Positions 62,578 through 64,000 of a DNA stretch of 64,000 nt are shown in pieces. The DNA comes from Palsa-295 sp963781105 (GTDB lineage Bacteria > Acidobacteriota > Terriglobia > Acidiferrales > UBA7541): positions 1 to 64,000 of the forward strand of contig CAWAED010000003.1 of the NCBI GenBank assembly GCA_963781105.1. Direction: 5' to 3'. The position numbers and the translations under genes are program-made. Position 1 is the first letter of the stretch; each line of letters opens with the position of its first letter. The notes beneath the pieces were generated by a model. It was not told the origin of the DNA, did not search any database, and saw only the letters and a program-made list of their open reading frames with translations.

Positions 62578-62603
62578 GTCATCCCGAGCGCAGTGAGCGA
62601 TCT
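62578..62603. repeat. Dispersed GTCAyCCGAGCG repeat, copy 3
   Basis: GTCATCCCGAGCGCAGTGAG followed by CGATCT. Two flanking Ts and the same order as the other two copies. It lies 26 bases after the CorC-like stop. Confidence 0.5.
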
Positions 62604-62777
62604 GGTTTTCCTATCCGCAAGCAAGGCGTTGCTTTTGTCTGCGTCCTCTGCGTCTCTGCGGTGGCATTGCTTTTCACGCGCCGCCACCATTGCGCAACGC
62701 TCCAAAACACTTCGGGCCCGCCACAACCGCAGCGAGCCCGACCAAGCACCATCAAATTGTCCTCACGTTCCCGAAAA

Positions 62778-63248
62778 CTACCCGTGCGCTGCCATCTTCG
62801 CAAAAAACGCCGTCGCACGCTTGTCGATTTCCTCAGGCGTCAAATCCTCCACATGAGTCGCGATGCCCCACTGGTGGCCAAAGGGATCCGTAAGTTTCCC
62901 GTACCGGTCGCCCCAAAACTGATTCTCCAGCGCCATGTCCACTTTCCCGCCGGCCTTCACCGCATTGTTAAACGTAGTGTCCGCATCCTCGACATACAAG
63001 AACAAAGACATCCGCGGCGTTCCCGAACTGGCAGTCATGGGCCCCATCTCGTCATTCAGAAATATAATGGAATCACCGATCTTCAATTCCGCGTGCGAGA
63101 TCTTGCCGTCAGGCGACGGCATCCTCATGACTTCCTGCGCATTGAAAGCTTTCTTGTAATATTCGATCGCCCGCGCCGCGTCCTTGCAAGTCAACGAGGG
63201 ACTGATCGAGTGATACCCCTCCGGAATTGCTTTTACGTGGTGTGCCAT
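62778..63248 (-). CDS. VOC/glyoxalase-family protein (PhnB-like)
   Basis: A 156-residue metal-dependent fold protein. It has the PhnB/VOC order: ISPSLTCKDAARAIEYYKKAFNA, AELKIGDSIIFLNDE, LFLYVEDADTTFNNAVKAGGKV and WGDRYGKLTDPFGHQWGIATHVED, the last with the usual metal-side His. GAGGAGG stands six bases upstream of ATG 63248. Substrate unknown. Confidence 0.88.
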   Translation of the reverse strand: MAHHVKAIPEGYHSISPSLTCKDAARAIEYYKKAFNAQEVMRMPSPDGKISHAELKIGDSIIFLNDEMGPMTASSGTPRMSLFLYVEDADTTFNNAVKAGGKVDMALENQFWGDRYGKLTDPFGHQWGIATHVEDLTPEEIDKRATAFFAKMAAHG

Positions 63249-63501
63249 GGAAGGCCTCCTCTAAAGGCTGAATGTGGCTAAGCAGCGTACCGCGCGGAAC
63301 GCCCCGCCTTCCGCAACCAGATAGCGCTGGCTCGCTGCAAGCAAGTCGAGCATACAACGATGCCTTACGATGTCAAGAATTCATGAAATAACAGCAGCAC
63401 CGTCGCCGTCGAAATGGTTTTTCTCCTTACGTTCACGCCGCAGTAAAGAAACAAGAAATCTTGTACGCGCAAACTGCGCTCCACTAGCACGGCACCTGCG
63501 T

Positions 63502-63549
63502 GAATCGCCCCACAGGGCGATTCACCCTGAGAACCGGCAGTGCCGGTTC
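63502..63549. repeat. Two adjacent perfect stem-loops before era
   Basis: GAATCGCCC/GGGCGATTC (loop CACA, 63502-63523) is followed after seven bases by GAACCGGCA/TGCCGGTTC (one-base loop, 63531-63549). The 438-base gap (63249-63686) otherwise holds a short CT repeat from 63558 and no gene. They could fold in the leader of era or be another intergenic repeat. Confidence 0.55.
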
Positions 63550-63686
63550 GAAGGGCGCTCTCTCTCTCTCTTTCTTCCTCTGTGAACTCTGTGTTAAATC
63601 TTGAATCGCAGCAAAGCGAGATCCCGACCGCACAAGCCCCCGCCTCCTTTCTCGTCGTGCTCCAAAGGCGTACAATTGATACATCC

Positions 63687-64000
63687 ATGCCCTTCAAATC
63701 CGGTTTCGTAGCGATCATTGGCCGCCCCAACGCCGGCAAATCCACGTTAGTCAACACTCTCGTCGGCCAAAAAGTCGCCATCGTCTCCTCGAAACCCCAA
63801 ACTACGCGCAACCGGATTCAAGGCATCCTCAATCGCGACGACGCCCAAATCGTCCTGGTAGACACGCCCGGCATCCACAAACCAGAAAACGTCCTCAGCC
63901 GCATGATGATGGACGAACTCCAGCACGCCCTCGAAGGCATTGACATCCTCTGCCTCATCGCCGACGCCACCGCCGACTTCGGCCGCGGCGATAAATTCGC
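63687..64000 (+). CDS. era: GTPase Era (cut by the window end)
   Basis: The first 104 residues of an Era GTPase. G1 GRPNAGKS, G2 in KPQTTRNRIQG and G3 DTPG are present; G4, G5 and the KH domain lie beyond the window. Era binds 16S rRNA in 30S assembly. It completes the phoH-ybeY-corC-era row. Confidence 0.93.
   Translation, partial: MPFKSGFVAIIGRPNAGKSTLVNTLVGQKVAIVSSKPQTTRNRIQGILNRDDAQIVLVDTPGIHKPENVLSRMMMDELQHALEGIDILCLIADATADFGRGDKF

Noticed and set aside
63558..63590. CT-rich repeat as a CRISPR or satellite array
   Set aside because: It is a short simple dinucleotide tract without spacers or longer repeats.

Overview
The window looks like chromosomal DNA of an acidobacterium (Acidobacteriota, probably Terriglobia or a relative). 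This is an inference from gene content: a sigma-54-driven type IV pilus cluster, an Acidobacteria-type small 'DDLHAE' membrane protein beside a heavy-metal RND pump, a split methylmalonyl-CoA mutase, GC-rich codon use, and families of short intergenic palindromes. No phage, plasmid, insertion sequence or CRISPR array was seen. Nearly all of the sequence is ordinary, tightly packed genes.

Layout. 1-12.3 kb: a type IV pilus locus. It holds the end of a PilR-like sigma-54 activator (with a frameshift), a membrane protein fused to a spermidine-synthase domain, two tandem pilins behind a near-consensus -24/-12 promoter, a LolA-like protein, PilC, PilB, PilM, PilN, PilO, a PilP-like protein and an odd minor pseudopilin. 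No secretin (PilQ) is present. 12.3-21.4 kb: lytic transglycosylase, HAD phosphatase, an alanyl-tRNA editing protein that probably starts at CTG, a CzcBA-type metal efflux pair, KDPG aldolase and tRNA-Ala(CGC). 21.4-31.4 kb: a PilT-like ATPase, then a Ser/Thr kinase, PP2C phosphatase and FHA protein module, a phosphodiesterase-like protein, an orphan histidine kinase, a 50-codon small gene and a CtpA protease. 31.5-35.8 kb: TatB, TatC, an M28/glutaminyl-cyclase-like lipoprotein, AroB and UbiE/MenG. 35.8-40.2 kb: a minus-strand operon of prepilin peptidase, NtrB-like kinase, secreted coiled-coil protein and NtrC-like regulator. 40.4-42.7 kb: ferritin-like protein, alpha/beta hydrolase and a 66-residue protein. 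42.7-53.4 kb: acyl-CoA and amino-acid catabolism on the minus strand (HutH, thioesterase, enoyl-CoA hydratase, HMG-CoA lyase-like, MCC/PCC-type carboxyltransferase, both methylmalonyl-CoA mutase subunits), interrupted by a plus-strand GNAT gene with a possible Cys-Cys leader peptide. 53.7-64 kb: TolC-like protein, TPM protein, nucleotidyltransferase-like protein, LemA, PilZ, the PhoH-YbeY-CorC row, a VOC protein and the start of Era.

How it fits together. Prepilins from 3.5-4.6 kb would be processed by the peptidase at 39.4 kb, assembled by PilB/PilC/PilM-N-O-P and retracted by the PilT-like ATPase. Two NtrC-type regulators, a PilZ protein and the kinase/phosphatase/FHA module are possible control layers. 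The most interesting items are the peptidase-kinase-coiled-coil-regulator operon, the kinase with a SPOR-like sensor end next to PilT, the two unlisted small ORFs (29.6 and 49.1 kb), the intergenic palindrome families, and several catalytic-motif or start-codon anomalies.
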